Source: SZUA-36 sp963801195 (GTDB lineage: Bacteria > Pseudomonadota > Gammaproteobacteria > Xanthomonadales > SZUA-36). From it: 64,000 nt of DNA. The stretch spans positions 1,612,001 through 1,676,000 of the forward strand of contig CAWDDX010000007.1 in the NCBI GenBank assembly GCA_963801195.1, in the 5' to 3' direction. Made by a program: the position numbers and the translations under genes. Position 1 is the stretch's first letter; each line of letters opens with the position of its first letter. Positions 33,711-42,518 of this stretch are shown here, one piece after another. The notes beneath the pieces were generated by a model, which saw only the letters and a list, made by a program, of their open reading frames with translations, was not told where the DNA came from and ran no database searches.

Positions 33711-34724
33711 GTGAAAATCAGTAAAGAAGAAAACATCGAACCCGGTAACGACCCGCTTGAGTCGGTGTTCCGGAACGTCGTCGCCAGGCCAAAACCACCT
33801 GCCGATGTCAAGCTGGCCGTCTACCGGCATACGCTCGATGACTGGAAGACATTGCGCGCCAGTCGAAAGCGTAAAAAGCGCATCGTTTATTGGTCCGTAG
33901 CCGCCTCGATTTTGATGGCCATACTGGTTCGCCCGTTGCTATTCCAGCCACAGGGCTTAGCCGGGGACGCGGGAGCGCTGGGTTTTGTCGAAAACCAGCT
34001 TGGCAACGTATCCGTTTTTGAAGATAACGGGCGTGTTCAACCAGCCTCTTTCGACAGCGGTAATTACGTGTTTCCGGGACAATCTCTTTTGACTGCTGCC
34101 AATTCCGGAGCGTCGATTACCTGGGGCGCGGGAAACTCGATTCGAGTTGATCAGAATACAGAACTCCATTTGCGTTCGAAATCCGAAATCGAACTGGTCG
34201 CAGGGAAAATCTATGTGGACATCCCACACGTCCGTGGCCAGGACCAGGAAGCGTTGAGTGTCGTGACGCGGTTCGGTTCCATAGCGCATATTGGAACGCA
34301 GTTCATGGTTTCGACCGATGCGGACAGCGTGGAAGTCAAAGTGCGTGAAGGTTCGGTATCAATTGACAATAACGACCAGGTTTTTATCACACAAAAAGGC
34401 CAGCAGACGACACTGGGTGAATCCAACCAGGTCAGCCATACAGCGATATTGACCTACGGTCCTGACTGGCAGTGGACAGAAGAACTCGCACCGGCCTTCG
34501 TGCTGGAGGGAAAAACCCTGGATGAATTTCTTAACTGGGTTGGCAGGGAAACGGGCAAGGACATCCTGTTCGACACAAAAGAGGCAGAAGATATCGCCCG
34601 CAATACCGTCATGCACGGAAGCATTGACGACACACCGTTACTGGCAATGGATATTGTTTTGCAAACCAATGAACTTTCCTGGCATCAACAAGACGGCACA
34701 ATTTTTCTCTCAGCAGGCGAATAG
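33711..34724 (+). CDS. FecR-type anti-sigma factor with C-terminal STN-like domain
   Basis: A 337-residue protein. Residues 1-60 are cytoplasmic and charged. One membrane helix at about 62-80 (IVYWSVAASILMAILV) follows a KRKKR stop. The periplasmic FecR domain (about 95-240) has the expected SITWGAGNSIRVDQNTELHL and VVTRFGSIAHIGTQFMVS segments. The last 75 residues resemble the STN domain of secretins and FecA-type receptors (FVLEGKTLDEFLNWVGRETG... then DDTPLLAMDIVLQTNELSW). That fold also forms the N-terminus of the TonB-dependent receptor at 37788, so the two could meet in the periplasm. The start is GTG at 33711. Confidence 0.85.
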   Translation: MKISKEENIEPGNDPLESVFRNVVARPKPPADVKLAVYRHTLDDWKTLRASRKRKKRIVYWSVAASILMAILVRPLLFQPQGLAGDAGALGFVENQLGNVSVFEDNGRVQPASFDSGNYVFPGQSLLTAANSGASITWGAGNSIRVDQNTELHLRSKSEIELVAGKIYVDIPHVRGQDQEALSVVTRFGSIAHIGTQFMVSTDADSVEVKVREGSVSIDNNDQVFITQKGQQTTLGESNQVSHTAILTYGPDWQWTEELAPAFVLEGKTLDEFLNWVGRETGKDILFDTKEAEDIARNTVMHGSIDDTPLLAMDIVLQTNELSWHQQDGTIFLSAGE

Positions 34725-34801
34725 TTTCCAACCCATCACCGTTGGCCCTCTCATCCCATGCAATTGCACGTGACCTGATCGCGATCGTTTAAGCCGCGCT
34801 T

Positions 34802-34830
34802 GAATGATTCTTCGCGCGCCACAGTCCAAC
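34802..34830 (+). promoter_or_regulatory. putative ECF-sigma promoter 3
   Basis: GAATGATT and CAGTCCAAC again stand 12 bases apart, although the intervening bases (CTTCGCGCGCCA) differ completely from the other two copies. Blocks conserved while the spacer varies is the pattern of a bipartite promoter, not of recent duplication. It lies 70 bases before the second ArnT-like gene. Confidence 0.7.
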
Positions 34831-34900
34831 CATTCAACATGCACAACACAATCGTTGCGCATTCCATTGAAGCAACCGAACCGGGCAACGGAATTCAAAT

Positions 34901-36592
34901 ATGGTGTTTGGGATAACGAAAAACTCGTTTTATGCCGTCGTGGCCGCATCGCTAATTCTGTTGCTGTGGTTCGGCATGCTGGGCCACCGCGACCTGTTTG
35001 ACCCGGATGAAGGCCGGTATGCCGAAATTCCTGCCGCGATGGTTGATTCCGGCGACTGGCTGACACCACGTCTGAACGGTCTCAAGTACTTTGAAAAGCC
35101 CGTCCTGCAGTACTGGGGCACGGCCGTCATATATAAACTGCTGGGTAAAAGCAACGCCACGGCCCGCCTGTTTACGGCGCTGATGGGACTGACCACGGCG
35201 CTGTTTGTCATGTGGGTCGCATTCCGGCTATACGGAAAAAGAGCAGCCGCCTATACGTTTCTTATCACCATCAGCAGCATGATGGTCGTCACGTTTGCGC
35301 ATCTTCTGACATTGGATATGTCTCTTACTGCGTTCATTATCATTGGAATCGGCAGTCTTGTGATCGCTCAGACAGACCGCGATGACGACAAGCGAACCCG
35401 GAACTGGATGCTGGTGGCCTGGGCCGCGCTCGCACTCGGTACGTTGACAAAAGGGCTGATCGCAGTGGTTCTGCCCGCGATCTCAGTCCTGGCATACAGT
35501 ATCTGGCAACGCGACACGGACTTGTGGAAAAAGCTGCACCTGTTCAAAGGTGTTCTGCTCTATGTGCTCATTGCAGCCCCATGGTTCGTCGCCGTGAGCT
35601 ATAAAAACCCGGAATTTGCAAAGTTCTTTTTTATACACGAACATTTTGATCGCTACACAAGCCAGGTTCACGGTCGTGAGGGACCTGTTTACTATTTCAT
35701 TCCATTCCTGATACTTGGGGTCTGTCCCTGGCTAATAACCAGTATAAAATCCATCATCAGACCGGGCTTCTCATGGGCGCCATGCAACCCGGGCGCCTTT
35801 AATCCCGAACGGTTTCTGTGGGTCTTTGTGATCGTCACATTTATCTTCTATTCCTTGGGACAATCAAAGTTGCCGGCTTACATTCTTCCCATCTTCCCCG
35901 TCATTGCGGTTATTTCAGGCGGGCAGATATCCCGCACCGGATCGGCGGATGGTGACCGCTGGATATTGTTTGGTTTGGGTCTGGCTTTGGTGCTTCTTGC
36001 ATTGAACCTGGAAAGCGTCGCTACCAGGCTCTACCCGCTATCCGGCTGGTTGGCTTACCAACCGTGGCTGTTGGCGAGCGGCCTGTTGTTCTGGCTTGCG
36101 GCGGCAACGCTCTTTGTATTCAAAAAGACGCCGTTAAACGCCTTTGCGATAGCCGCGGTTTTATCCCTTGCGTCAATGCAACTGGTCAACCTCGGTCTGA
36201 ACTCCCTGTCTGAATCACGATCCAGCCGCAAGCTTGCCGATGCCATTACCTCATCCGTCCCGGACGGCACACCGGTTTTCTCATACCGGACATTTTCCAA
36301 ATCCGCGGCATTTTACCTTGGTAAACCCATCAAAATGGTTGATTATTCGGGAGAACTGAAACTGGGTATCGACTCGGAACCAGACAATTACATTGGGAGT
36401 TTCGACGAATTCGAAAAAACATGGCGGGCGCTTGGAGCGGCGGCGCTGATTGCCAACATCGATGCCATTGATAACGAGCACCTCAAAAAATTGCATGGAT
36501 CCGTCGTTTACGAGGGTCCCGGCAGGATGGTTATCATCAAGCACCCGATTGCTAATCCATCGCGAAGACTGACAATTGCCGGTGCACCGTGA
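34901..36592 (+). CDS. ArnT-like glycosyltransferase (GT-C, PMT/GT83 superfamily), second copy
   Basis: A 563-residue membrane enzyme with about 12 hydrophobic helices. GHRDLFDPDEGRYAEIPAAM in the first loop is the canonical ArnT/PMT catalytic motif, followed by NGLKYFEKPVLQYW and the SKLPAYILPIFP segment near helix 9. The C-terminal soluble part has YRTFSKSAAFYLGKP and similar strands. It should move a sugar from undecaprenyl phosphate to a lipid or glycan acceptor in the periplasm. The ArnC-like gene that would make the donor overlaps its end (GTGA), which strongly supports a functional pair. Confidence 0.88.
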   Translation: MVFGITKNSFYAVVAASLILLLWFGMLGHRDLFDPDEGRYAEIPAAMVDSGDWLTPRLNGLKYFEKPVLQYWGTAVIYKLLGKSNATARLFTALMGLTTALFVMWVAFRLYGKRAAAYTFLITISSMMVVTFAHLLTLDMSLTAFIIIGIGSLVIAQTDRDDDKRTRNWMLVAWAALALGTLTKGLIAVVLPAISVLAYSIWQRDTDLWKKLHLFKGVLLYVLIAAPWFVAVSYKNPEFAKFFFIHEHFDRYTSQVHGREGPVYYFIPFLILGVCPWLITSIKSIIRPGFSWAPCNPGAFNPERFLWVFVIVTFIFYSLGQSKLPAYILPIFPVIAVISGGQISRTGSADGDRWILFGLGLALVLLALNLESVATRLYPLSGWLAYQPWLLASGLLFWLAAATLFVFKKTPLNAFAIAAVLSLASMQLVNLGLNSLSESRSSRKLADAITSSVPDGTPVFSYRTFSKSAAFYLGKPIKMVDYSGELKLGIDSEPDNYIGSFDEFEKTWRALGAAALIANIDAIDNEHLKKLHGSVVYEGPGRMVIIKHPIANPSRRLTIAGAP

Positions 36593-37650
36593 AGACAGGC
36601 CAGGACCATTTATATCCGTATGTACTTTCCAGTGAGCGTATACAACACCTGAAACGTGACAAATGCGTTGCACTGAGCATATTGATACCGGTGTACAACG
36701 AACAGGAGGTTTTGCCCCTGCTGTTTGAGCGTCTCTACCCGGTACTCGATGCGCTTGCTCGAAGTTACGAAGTCCTTTTTGTAAACGACGGCAGTTCAGA
36801 CAATTCTGCAGACATCCTTGCCCGCCAATTTGAACGGCGCCCCGATGTTACGCGGGTCATATTTCTGAGCTCGAATGCCGGTCAGCACGCAGCCATTATC
36901 GCCGGTTTTCAACATGCCAATGGGGCTTCGATCATTACGCTGGATGCAGATTTGCAAAACCCGCCCGAGGAGATTCCTGCGATCGTTGACGAGGTGGACA
37001 AGGGTTTTGACTATGTCGGGACCATCAGGGCATCGCGCAATGACAGGGCCTGGAGACATATCGCCTCCCGCCTGATGAACGCCTTGCGTGAAAAAATCAC
37101 CAATATCCGCATCACCGACCAGGGATGTATGCTCAGGGCCTACAGCAGGGACATCGCCCTTGAAATCGCGCACTCAAATGAGTCCAGAACCTTTATACCC
37201 GCGCTGGCTTACCTGTACGCTGCGAGACCCGGGGAAATCACTGTCGCACACGAACAGCGTGCAGCCGGCCGATCCAAGTATTCACTATTTAAACTGATCC
37301 AGCTTAATTTCGACCTGGTTACCAGTTTTTCAACCGTTCCACTGCAAATGATTTCTTACACTGGTATCGTCGTATCGATCCTGTCGCTGTTGTTTGTTGT
37401 CTATCTCGCCGTGCGCAGGATATTCCACGGTCCGGAGGTCGAAGGCGTATTCACACTCTTCGGCATCACCATCTTCCTGATGGGCCTATTGCTGTTTGCA
37501 GTAGGAATGTTGGGTGAATACATCGGTCGCATCAGTAGCCTGGTCCGTAAGAGAAAGCGGTTCCGCATAGCGAAAGTGCTCGAATCAGTTGACCATTCAG
37601 AGTTTTCTGCGACAGATATGCATTCTGCCAAGTTTGCCAAAAAAGCGTAG
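36589..37650 (+). CDS. ArnC/GtrB-like polyprenyl-phosphate glycosyltransferase (GT2)
   Basis: A 353-residue enzyme with an N-terminal GT-A domain and two C-terminal membrane helices. ALSILIPVYNEQEVLPLL, FVNDGSSDNSADI, ITLDADLQNPPEEIPAIV (metal-binding DAD and the ArnC-type QNPPEEIP), DQGCMLRAYSRDIA and GRSKYSLFKLIQL are all conserved with ArnC/GtrB. It should load a sugar from a nucleotide donor onto undecaprenyl phosphate at the inner leaflet for the ArnT-like enzyme. No arnA, arnB or arnD is present, so the sugar need not be aminoarabinose. The GTG at 36589 overlaps the preceding stop. Confidence 0.9.
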   Translation: MKTGQDHLYPYVLSSERIQHLKRDKCVALSILIPVYNEQEVLPLLFERLYPVLDALARSYEVLFVNDGSSDNSADILARQFERRPDVTRVIFLSSNAGQHAAIIAGFQHANGASIITLDADLQNPPEEIPAIVDEVDKGFDYVGTIRASRNDRAWRHIASRLMNALREKITNIRITDQGCMLRAYSRDIALEIAHSNESRTFIPALAYLYAARPGEITVAHEQRAAGRSKYSLFKLIQLNFDLVTSFSTVPLQMISYTGIVVSILSLLFVVYLAVRRIFHGPEVEGVFTLFGITIFLMGLLLFAVGMLGEYIGRISSLVRKRKRFRIAKVLESVDHSEFSATDMHSAKFAKKA

Positions 37651-37787
37651 TACGCCCGCAGCCAAACCCATCGAAAGCTTCCCCGTTTCCCGTTGCATTG
37701 GAAACACCTGTTTTCCCGCAGCTGTGGACAGGTACCCAGGGTAAATACTGTAAACTTTGCAGATTATAGATCCCGGCAGAAGGACCA

Positions 37788-40352
37788 ATGGCGGAAAAGG
37801 CGTATTTCACTACCCTGACCATAATTGCAGTGTTGCTGTTTACCGGCTGTCTTTTCCCCGACACCTGTTTCCCGGCAAATCCTGGCGGTCAGCAGGCGCC
37901 TGCATTTCAAGGCAGGCCCGTGCTCGAGGTATTGCAAAAATACACGAAGCAGGGCATCAATCTCATCTACAGCACCGATTACATTCCAGCCACGATGTTG
38001 GTTGTCAATGAACCCGTCAGCCGCGAACCGCTGCAGGTCATTGAGGAAATCCTTTACCCCCACGGACTGAAACTCAAAAATGTGGACGGCCGATACCTGG
38101 TCGTTAAATCTAACAATGACACGGATGGGATACAAAAGCCCACGTTACTGGTGATCATACGCAACCACGCCACGCTGCCATCGGCAGACGACTTATTGAT
38201 CACGGCCGATCCTGAAATAACCCGCCTCGAAACACTTGGCCCGGGTCTGTATGAGTTATTTCCCGCCAAAGCAGGCGAATATGAGATCGACGTGCAATTA
38301 CCGGGGTACGGTACAAGCAGGTCCGTCGTCAATCTCGAAGGTAATGAAACCCAATCATTGGTTATCAACTTGCGGCCAGGTCCACCGGAGATCGAAACAA
38401 TTACCGTCTCCGCGAGTCGATACGTGTTGCGCTCCGACACACGCTTCATCATCGAACAAACCGCTATCCAGGCATTGCCCCATTCCAGTGAAGACCCGAT
38501 CCGTGCCGTGCAACGGCTACCGGGGATTGCGTCGAGCGGGTTCTCCTCCCGGTCCTATTTCAGGGGAGGACTGCTGAACGAATCAAGTATCTACCTCAAC
38601 GGAGCGAAGTTGCTCGAGCCTTTTCACATTCGGGATTTTCATAGTATTTTCAGTACGATAGACGCCCGTACCATATCCAGCATCGAAGTCTACACGGGCG
38701 GCTTACCGCTTGAGTACGGAGATGATATGAGCGGTATCACGATGTTGGAGTCAAAAATACCCGAAAATGCCTTGCACACGGAACTGGGGCTGAGCTTTTT
38801 TTATACCTCGTTGCTGAATTCAGGTTCCACCAGGGAATCCCGCTATGACTGGTTGGTATCTGCCCGGCGAAGCAACCTGAATCTCGTCCTCGACCCGGAG
38901 TATGGCGACCCGGAGTATTTTGATGTTTTTGCCAGCCTCGGATTTAACCCCAGCGACAATACGCGAATATCGCTCAACGGTTTGTTTACGGACGATGCCA
39001 TCACCATTTTCACCGAATCCAATCCCGATGAGCTGGAAAAGTCCGTCAGCCACACCAATGGCAAGTCTGCCTGGTTAAGAATGGAAAACAACCGGGGTAG
39101 CAGGCTGTCGGCAGACACGACCGTTTCATCAAGCTTTTTTTCAAACAAGCGCACAGCTACGGTCAGGGACATTTTTGAAATGGTCGCGGATGTTCACGAT
39201 TACAGGGAAATACGTATAAACGCCCTGCGCCACTCAATGCGTTTTGAGAGCCCAAACGGCCACCTGTTACGCTGGGGCCTGGAATTCAGCCATCAAAGCG
39301 CAGTGTACAGCTACGATGGCCGGGCCGAATACTTCGGAGTCGCCAAAATCTATCCGGGTATTAAGAACCCCGTAGCGTACCAGATCAATACGAATCCGAA
39401 CGGAAACACCTATGCGGCATTCCTTTCAGATCGATTTAAGCTCAACGATCATTTTTCATTTGAGCTTGGTTTGCGCTGGGACAAACAAACCTATACGGAA
39501 CCGAACTACGCCAGCCAATTGAGCCCCCGGGGAAGCATGCGCTATTCTTTTGGGCAGCATAAGAACCTGCGTCTCAGTATCGGCAGGTTTTACCAGTCCC
39601 AGGCCATCGATGAACTCCAGGTCGAAGACGATATCGACCACTTTTTTGCACCCCAGTATTCAGACCAGATTGTTGCCGGTTACGAGTGGATGACGCCAGC
39701 CGGCTATAAATTCCGGGTGGAGGCTTATCACAAAAAATACAATCGACTCTCACCCCGATTTGAAAATCTTTATGACCCCAAGCAAATGGCTCCGGAATTT
39801 CAGCCCGATCGGGTCCGGCTGGATCCGGCATCTGCAAGAGTGAGGGGGGTGGAGTTCAGCGTTGAATATGGTTTGAACGAAAACTTCAGCTGGTGGGCAT
39901 CCTATGCACTTTCCAGGGCGACCGATTCCATAGATGGCCGTTCCGAACTGCGAAGCTGGGACCAAATGCACGCGTTGCAGTTAGGCCTGGGATGGGAAAG
40001 GGGCGCCTGGGAAACCGGTTTTACGACCAGGATACATACGGGCTGGCCGACCACCGGGCTGGAGATTTCTTACCCGGATGATTCCGTTTACCCCGTTCTC
40101 GCACCCGGGCCACGCAATGCACAGAGATACGGCACATTTGCAAACCTGGATTTTCGCATCAGCAGGCAGTTTGACGTCCGCATAGGACAATTGACCGGAT
40201 TCCTGGAAGTCACCAATACCACCAACCGGGACAACCCCTGTTGTACCGATAATGGTATCGAGGCGGGTGCGAACGGGGAGATAAACATCATTCAACAAAC
40301 CGAATATTGGTTTCCCATCATTCCGTCGATTGGTGTGCTCTGGGAGTTTTGA
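37788..40352 (+). CDS. TonB-dependent receptor with N-terminal STN signalling domain
   Basis: An 854-residue outer-membrane receptor. After the signal peptide comes an STN domain at about residues 40-110 (RPVLEVLQKYTKQGINLIY... through VIEEILYPHGLKLKNVDGRYLVVKS). A carboxypeptidase-regulatory-like strand region at about 115-205 follows, then the plug (ETITVSASRYVLRSDTRFIIEQTAIQALPHSSEDPIRAVQRLPG..., GGLPLEYGDDMSGI) and a 22-strand-type barrel ending in a C-terminal Phe (GVLWEF). STN receptors signal through FecR to an ECF sigma factor, both of which are encoded about 3 kb upstream. AAGGA precedes the ATG. Its ligand is unknown. Confidence 0.88.
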   Translation: MAEKAYFTTLTIIAVLLFTGCLFPDTCFPANPGGQQAPAFQGRPVLEVLQKYTKQGINLIYSTDYIPATMLVVNEPVSREPLQVIEEILYPHGLKLKNVDGRYLVVKSNNDTDGIQKPTLLVIIRNHATLPSADDLLITADPEITRLETLGPGLYELFPAKAGEYEIDVQLPGYGTSRSVVNLEGNETQSLVINLRPGPPEIETITVSASRYVLRSDTRFIIEQTAIQALPHSSEDPIRAVQRLPGIASSGFSSRSYFRGGLLNESSIYLNGAKLLEPFHIRDFHSIFSTIDARTISSIEVYTGGLPLEYGDDMSGITMLESKIPENALHTELGLSFFYTSLLNSGSTRESRYDWLVSARRSNLNLVLDPEYGDPEYFDVFASLGFNPSDNTRISLNGLFTDDAITIFTESNPDELEKSVSHTNGKSAWLRMENNRGSRLSADTTVSSSFFSNKRTATVRDIFEMVADVHDYREIRINALRHSMRFESPNGHLLRWGLEFSHQSAVYSYDGRAEYFGVAKIYPGIKNPVAYQINTNPNGNTYAAFLSDRFKLNDHFSFELGLRWDKQTYTEPNYASQLSPRGSMRYSFGQHKNLRLSIGRFYQSQAIDELQVEDDIDHFFAPQYSDQIVAGYEWMTPAGYKFRVEAYHKKYNRLSPRFENLYDPKQMAPEFQPDRVRLDPASARVRGVEFSVEYGLNENFSWWASYALSRATDSIDGRSELRSWDQMHALQLGLGWERGAWETGFTTRIHTGWPTTGLEISYPDDSVYPVLAPGPRNAQRYGTFANLDFRISRQFDVRIGQLTGFLEVTNTTNRDNPCCTDNGIEAGANGEINIIQQTEYWFPIIPSIGVLWEF

Positions 40353-40389
40353 TGACACCGATCCCGGGTTTTATGCCGGCACCCTTGGC

Positions 40390-40436
40390 ACTGTCTTCTT
40401 AGAACTGTCTTCTTAGAACTGTCTTCTCAGAACTGT
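40390..40436. repeat. 14-bp tandem repeat
   Basis: ACTGTCTTCTTAGA occurs at 40390 and 40404, then once more with one change (ACTGTCTTCTCAGA at 40418), followed by a five-base partial unit. It lies in the intergenic space between the receptor and the convergent methyltransferase. Confidence 0.85.
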
Positions 40437-40448
40437 ATTTTTACCACC

Positions 40449-40556
40449 GTCATCCCGGCGCAGGCCGGGATCTCCATAAGTTTTGCAGAGCGTTCTTTTT
40501 AGGACTCTTCTAAGATCACGGAAATGGTGTGAGGTCCCGGCCTGCGCCGTCATGAC
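40449..40556. repeat. imperfect inverted repeat with REP-like GC-rich hairpin
   Basis: The 26-bp arms at 40449-40474 and 40531-40556 are near-complementary and enclose 56 bases. The left arm itself contains a perfect hairpin, ATCCCGG-CGCAGG-CCGGGAT (40452-40471). The same CCCGGCGCAGGCCGGG core returns at 41798-41825, so it is a small dispersed repeat family and may act in transcript ending. Confidence 0.72.
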
Positions 40557-40564
40557 ACTAAACT

Positions 40565-41701
40565 TCAACGCATCTGCAGCACGACAAGCGTCTCAAAATG
40601 GGCAGTGGCTGGAAACAGGTCCAGTAGCTGTATGGCTTTAAACCGGAAACGCGTCTCAAGTCCCTTGAGGTCGCGGGCCAGGCTGGCGGGATTGCAGCTG
40701 ACATACAACACGTAACGGGGTTTGATCTTTTTCACCCAGCGATCAAGATCGGGGAAACCCCGGCGTGGCGGATCGATGAGCAGGGCATCAAAATCCGCAC
40801 CACCCACCCTGCGCATGAAGTTAGGCAGGGTCTGATCTGCATACACGTCCATCTGATAAAAATCTCCGGGGATCTCATTACCCGCAGGATCGGTGTAATT
40901 GTCGATCAGCACGCGTTCGCCACCCGCTGCGGCAAACGCATCCGACAGGTTGCCGTTACCCGAGAAGACATCCAGCAGACGCTTCACCTCCAGGGCTTCA
41001 ATCTGTGCTTGTACGCGGGCCTTGAGCGCCAGATTCATTGCATCAAATACCTGGGAAAAACCGCCATGCGCATAGTTCCCGTCCCACAGGATACTGACCT
41101 CGCCCGACCTGAAATAGAGTTCACAGTGACCGTGGCCCGGGTGATCCTCCAGCCAGTCACCCGTGTAGAGCCGGTTAAAGGCGGCCTGCAGCTCCGGCCG
41201 CATGATTTTGCATTGCGGCACCTCGAGGACCTCGTTGCTGACGGTATCCAGCATGCCGATGTACTTATGCCGGTAATGCAGTTGCACGCGGTTGCGGTAG
41301 CCGAGGCGGTGGGGTGCGGGGACCACCTCGATGCTTTCGCCGTCGACCCCAAGGGTATCGAGGTAACGCTGCAGGGTCGTCTTTTTATAGCCCAATTCGC
41401 TTGCATACCCGGTATGTAAAAACTGGCACCCTGGACACTGGTCAAAATGAGGGCAATCGGTTTCGATACGGTTGTCCGCAGTGCTGCGCAGGCTCTTCAG
41501 ACGCGCAAACTGTACCCCCTTGGTGCGTTTGTACACGGTTGCGACACCGCTTTCACCCGGCAGTGTCCCGGGCACAAAAGTAATGGCCCCGCCGAGCTTT
41601 GAAACCCCCTGCCCGAGCGGATCGATATGATCAATTTCAAAATCGACATCACGTGGCTGGGTTTGTGGCCTATTTTGCGGCTTGTGTGCTCGACGCTTCA
41701 T
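40565..41701 (-). CDS. TrmA/RlmD-family RNA (uracil-5)-methyltransferase
   Basis: A 378-residue SAM-dependent enzyme forming 5-methyluridine in RNA. It has an N-terminal TRAM-like domain (residues 18-75) and the four cysteines of a [4Fe-4S] cluster in the RlmD pattern: Cys83, Cys89, Cys92 and Cys164. The SAM site is LLDVFSGNGNLSDAF. LLIDPPRRGFP and VSCNPASLARDL carry the nucleophilic Cys, with catalytic Glu in the C-terminal HFETLVVLQMR. At 378 residues it is shorter than RlmD (about 430), so whether it acts on 23S U1939, U747 or another uridine is open. A fragment of a relative sits at 28246. Confidence 0.88.
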   Translation of the reverse strand: MKRRAHKPQNRPQTQPRDVDFEIDHIDPLGQGVSKLGGAITFVPGTLPGESGVATVYKRTKGVQFARLKSLRSTADNRIETDCPHFDQCPGCQFLHTGYASELGYKKTTLQRYLDTLGVDGESIEVVPAPHRLGYRNRVQLHYRHKYIGMLDTVSNEVLEVPQCKIMRPELQAAFNRLYTGDWLEDHPGHGHCELYFRSGEVSILWDGNYAHGGFSQVFDAMNLALKARVQAQIEALEVKRLLDVFSGNGNLSDAFAAAGGERVLIDNYTDPAGNEIPGDFYQMDVYADQTLPNFMRRVGGADFDALLIDPPRRGFPDLDRWVKKIKPRYVLYVSCNPASLARDLKGLETRFRFKAIQLLDLFPATAHFETLVVLQMR

Positions 41702-41797
41702 GTTGTTCAGAATAGCAAAACCGGTGACAACCGGTCGGATTCAATTTCTCCACCCATATATGCACCTCCAACAGCGCGCTCCGAACTACTCTATAAG

Positions 41798-41825
41798 CAC
41801 CGTCCCGGCGCAGGCCGGGACGGTG
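41798..41825. repeat. REP-like perfect hairpin
   Basis: CACCGTCCCGG and CCGGGACGGTG form a perfect 11-bp stem with loop CGCAGG. It shares core and loop with the element at 40452-40471. It stands upstream of the methyltransferase gene, just before the second copy of the hairpin repeat. Confidence 0.72.
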
Positions 41826-41846
41826 TCACGTTCAACATTCAAGCTG

Positions 41847-42028
41847 CTAGCAGCCTGTCGGACTTGACCGATCGTAAGCGAGGGCAAGGTGAATTGATGC
41901 GCAGCATCAAGAGAGGGTGCCCTGGGGTAAAAGCCGACTTGAGTCAGATTTTTCGATCTTTTGAGGCGAATAGCACCGCTATTTAACGAGAAAGATCGGG
42001 AAATCTGGCCAAATTCGGATTTTCCGCA
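41847..42028. repeat. hairpin-forming repeat (MITE-like), copy 2, right end missing
   Basis: It begins CTAGCAGCCTGTCGGACTTGA, matching the left terminus of the element at 23614 with two changes. The core is nearly the same from CAGATTTTTCGAT through AATAGCACCGCTATTTAAC to AAATCTGGCCAAA and TTTTCCGCA. Relative to copy 1 it has an insertion of about 45 bases near the left end and lacks the last ~28 bases with the right inverted repeat, so it looks dead. It abuts the pseudogene cluster. Confidence 0.78.
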
Positions 42029-42205
42029 CGACCACATGGATGTGGGAGGGATTAATCAGCGACTGACACGCTTTAAGATGGCCCTTAACCACTCTGTTGA
42101 GGTTTTTGCTCCACCCATTGCCGGTCCAATCAGTACCGCAGACCTTAGCCCGAATATTGCACCAGTCGGCATCGGGCCTCACTGTATCTAATTGAATCGA
42201 TTGAC

Positions 42206-42518
42206 CTAAATGGAATTTTTGTTGATGAATCCCAGGGTACACTTTGTACCCAACCCGAAAACCAGGCGCCGTATCAACCACAACCGTGAAGGTTTCAGTT
42301 CGATGCCGATGACAAACATTAAGGAGCACGACACCCAGTTCGGCCAGTTGGCCGATTTCAGCTTGCTTGTCGATGAGGTGCAGTATCGATGGTCAAACAA
42401 CAACGCCGGCTATCTAGAACCCAAGCACGGTGCCGAGCTTTGCGAAACGGGACAATGGCACAGCGATGACCGCCGCCGTCAGAAGAATAATTACGTCTGT
42501 AAGATCGTCCATACTCAT
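42206..42518 (-). pseudogene. CPA2-family cation:proton antiporter fragment (KefB/KefC-like)
   Basis: From the ATG at 42518 the frame reads MSMDDLTDVIILLTAAVIA, then VPLSRFAKLGTVLGF, a TAG (42416-42414), IAGVVV, a TGA (42395-42393), PSILHLIDKQAEIGQLAELGVVLL, and after a frameshift near 42325 MFVIGIELKPSRLWLIRRLVFGLG. This is the N-terminal part of a CPA2 antiporter, with LELxPSRLW-type sequence intact but split by two stops and one frameshift. The remaining ~80% of the gene is absent. Its ATG overlaps the stop of the nhaD pseudogene (ATGA), showing they were once an operon. Confidence 0.8.

Noticed and set aside
36589..37650. Calling the ArnT/ArnC-like genes an aminoarabinose lipid A (polymyxin-resistance) operon
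   Set aside because: arnA, arnB and arnD are absent, so the sugar cannot be assigned.
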